20,843 nt of DNA from Phlebiopsis flavidoalba (Eukaryota; Basidiomycota; Agaricomycetes; Polyporales; Phanerochaetaceae): positions 1 through 20,843 of the forward strand of contig JAOCPU010000118.1 in the NCBI GenBank assembly GCA_035772785.1, in the 5' to 3' direction. Position numbers and translations under genes: made by a program. This document shows, in pieces, positions 18,848-20,843 of the stretch. The notes beneath the pieces were generated by a model. It saw only the letters and a program-made list of their open reading frames with translations. It ran no database searches and was not told the DNA's origin. Every line of letters starts with the position of its first letter. The stretch's first letter is position 1.

Positions 18848-20294
18848 GCCCCGAGGCCCTTGGCGGGAGAGGAGCGCGGGGGTGTATGTAACGGGTCGAC
18901 GCTCATTGTGTGTGTTCTGTAAGAGTGCAAAAGTGTGGGTCTGGTGCTGGAGAGAAAGGCAGGTCGCCCTAAGCTATATACTCGACCCCTCCCTTCAAGA
19001 GCGCGCCTCGTGTTGGGTGCATCAAGACAGGTGAGTGCCAAAGTTGTGATGGCGGGTTCCCACATCGCTTGCTTACAGACCCTTGGCAGACTCTCGACTG
19101 GTCCTCATTTCATGCCCAGCGGCGGTGTACGTCAGACGATGATGAATTTAGTATGCTTCATGCACGTTTCTCTATGCAAGGACGTCACTCATATTGTTTA
19201 CGTCTAGACTTTCGGCAGGCTTTCAACAACACACATTCCCCAAACTTTCTCAGAGGCGTTAATCATAAAGGCACGAACACCGCTCCACTTTCAAGGAGTG
19301 GGTCAATACACGCTGTCTCGCAGTCATAAACCATAAAAATGACAGGTCCCCCCAATGCTGTTGGAAATACACGGTGAAGAGGTTTAATGCAGGGCAGTCA
19401 TCAGTGCTGGAGCATTATGAAAATGATGCACGTTTCTAGCAAAGGTACGTTGACTTTTTGAAGCATTTTTGGGCCGAGTATCTCGCCTCACATGACGAAG
19501 TTTGATTATATTCTAGCCCCCGTAACGTGTAATAGGCGTGTGCTAATTTGCCTTCATACATACAAGTTGTCTGTGGCGATGTAGGCTCATAGGTGAGCAA
19601 ACGAAATCCAATTCAAGGTCTTTGGATTTTAGTAACCACGCTTGGTGGGGAAAGCAGATGAAGAAGACCGCGGTCACGTTGAAACCTCGCTCATTGTAAC
19701 CCTACGGTCACACGGTTTCCCTTTCATCATCACCTTTCCATATTCGGACCATCACATTCTATATTAGGAAGCTTCTCGGACATGTCTCGGACTTTGCCAC
19801 ACATACTTACGCGTCGCCTTTCGTGTCGAGGGACTCCTTAGCCTCCGTCTCCGACCACGAAAAGGTATGACCCTTTTTACATTCCTTTGGTGTTATGCTG
19901 TACTGAGCCTCCGTCTGGCCCCGACCACGAAAGAATACATCTCGTTCCTGTTCGTTTATCCGAGTGTTCTCACGCCGTCGAGCCGCTGGCTGGGTTCCAC
20001 TTTTTTTTTGAACAACGAGACGAGCCGTTTTCATGTCGCACCGTCATGTGGCCTACCGATTACAGATACCCACCGCGTATCTCAGCGTCCCTGGACGCCT
20101 CGACGCGCTCAACGACAGTAAATCCGCCCTACTGTAGACCGCCAAACTGTCACAACGCGGTCTCTCGCAGCAACCTCCCGTTTTTTCGAGCAACCGCACC
20201 CGTTCTCGACACTGGACGATAACGAACTGCCCAACGTACTCTTGGTGTGGGATCCCCCCCCCCCTTCCGCCACTCACACCGAGCGTAGCTTCAA
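18848..20294. other. Intergenic, probably including leader of the gag element
   Basis: No gene is recognised. The right part (from about 19800) is probably the 5' LTR and/or leader of the retrotransposon whose gag starts near 20295, but no LTR border can be fixed because the right LTR lies outside the window. A C run is present at about 20254-20264. Confidence 0.4.
19841..19931 (+). repeat. Short direct repeat upstream of gag
   Basis: GCCTCCGTCTCCGACCACGAAA (19841-19862) recurs as GCCTCCGTCTGGCCCCGACCACGAAA (19907-19932), with four or five extra bases in the second copy. The copies are 66 nt apart. They may be repeated regulatory units in an LTR. Confidence 0.5.
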
Positions 20295-20843
20295 GTGACT
20301 TGCCGAACACTCGAAGAGCTGAGAGAGATAGAAAGAGACACGAGTACAGACGAAGACCCGCTAGACGGGAAAGTACGCTCTCATTCCTTGTCACCGATCG
20401 TTCCCCCTTCCCCGACGTCGTCCGACTCTTCTTCTGAGGACGAAGGACTCCAAATCGCACGCATAACATACACCCAGAATGGACTCTACGAAGAAAGTCG
20501 CTACTGCCCAGAGCTCGGGGACGAAACACCCCCCCACGCTAACGATCGGCACTGTCACCCCAGAAGAGATCTCCCTTTTTCGAACGCCACTGCAGATACC
20601 ACTTCCTCGCCGGAAGGTCGCGGAGGGACGACCAGGTCACCACGATCGCATCCGGCTTCCAGGACCCCTTGATTCAAGACTGGTACTTCAACGACTTGAA
20701 CAAGTGGAACGCCATGAAGTTTCAGCGACTTCATGAAGTCCTTCAGGAAGAGGTGGTTGAAGAAGAATTGGGAAAAACGAGATACGCACCAAGATCACTC
20801 GTTCGAGACAGAAGGACGACGACGCCTTCGACGAATGGCTTGA
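20295..20843 (+). mobile_element. Ty3/Gypsy LTR retrotransposon, 5' part
   Basis: The element is identified by its gag protein alone; protease, reverse transcriptase and integrase would lie to the right of the window. The left border, 5' LTR and primer binding site could not be located. Gag frame changes are like those in the neighbouring host genes. Confidence 0.65.
20295..20843 (+). CDS. Retrotransposon Gag polyprotein, partial (right edge)
   Basis: This is a capsid-type Gag of a fungal Ty3/Gypsy element, expected to build the virus-like particle. An acidic Ser/Asp/Glu-rich N-terminal stretch (EIERDTSTDEDPLDGK, later SSDSSSEDEG) precedes, in another frame from ATG 20479, KHPPTLTIGTVTPEEISLF. 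This is the usual opening of the Agaricomycete gag domain. After one frame change, GFQDPLIQDWYFNDLNKW and NAMKF appear. After a further change come DFMKSFRKRWLKKNWE and finally RSRQKDDDAFDEWL at the window end, matching the 'LxxxRQ..xxFxEW' part of retrotransposon gag domains. The start is uncertain: GTG 20295 opens the first frame and ATG 20479 the second. At least three frame changes occur in 550 nt. The gene continues beyond the window. Confidence 0.7.

Noticed and set aside
20243..20255. TGGTGTGGGATCC as a retrotransposon primer binding site
   Set aside because: The implied tRNA 3' end does not show a normal T-stem to acceptor junction, and no LTR end could be placed just before it.
1..20843. 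tRNA genes, rRNA genes, CRISPR arrays
   Set aside because: No TPsiC-type GGTTCRANYCC box with a partnering A box, no rRNA core sequence and no regularly spaced repeats were seen on either strand.

Overview
The window looks like nuclear DNA of a filamentous basidiomycete, most likely an Agaricomycete. The reasons are GC-rich coding DNA, genes cut by many 49-68 nt GT-AG introns, F-box-like proteins in tandem copies, a Ty3/Gypsy gag of the type common in mushroom genomes, and fungal-type Zn2Cys6, MAM33 and auxin-efflux-carrier-like genes. No species can be named from the sequence alone.

Layout from left to right. (1) 1-3360: two tandem, diverged copies of an F-box/LRR-like gene on the minus strand, the left one running off the window edge. 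(2) 3887 to about 5904, minus strand: a multi-exon PIN-like auxin efflux carrier (AEC) family membrane transporter. (3) About 6490-8030: a 1.5 kb tract on the plus strand that is almost without T and very rich in A and G. It is followed by a C-rich stretch and an A-rich stretch up to 8641. (4) 8642-13122: mostly no recognisable gene, apart from one coding-like block near 11563-11935 (minus) and a 25 bp palindrome. (5) 13123-14862, plus strand: a proline-rich Zn2Cys6 transcription factor. (6) 16631-17801, plus strand: a seven-exon MAM33/p32 mitochondrial matrix acidic protein gene, with paired CCAAT and TATA-like elements upstream. (7) 18218-18847, minus strand: an unrecognised coding-like gene. 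(8) 20295 to the window end, plus strand: the gag start of a Ty3/Gypsy retrotransposon, cut by the edge.

No gene cluster with a shared pathway is visible. The main global property is that the AEC, Zn2Cys6, MAM33 and gag genes all keep strong family motifs but switch reading frame repeatedly by one or two bases. Conserved motifs with only indels argue for an indel-rich draft assembly rather than natural pseudogenes, although decay cannot be ruled out without reads. Coordinates are therefore gene spans, not continuous open frames. The most unusual sequence object is the T-depleted purine tract.
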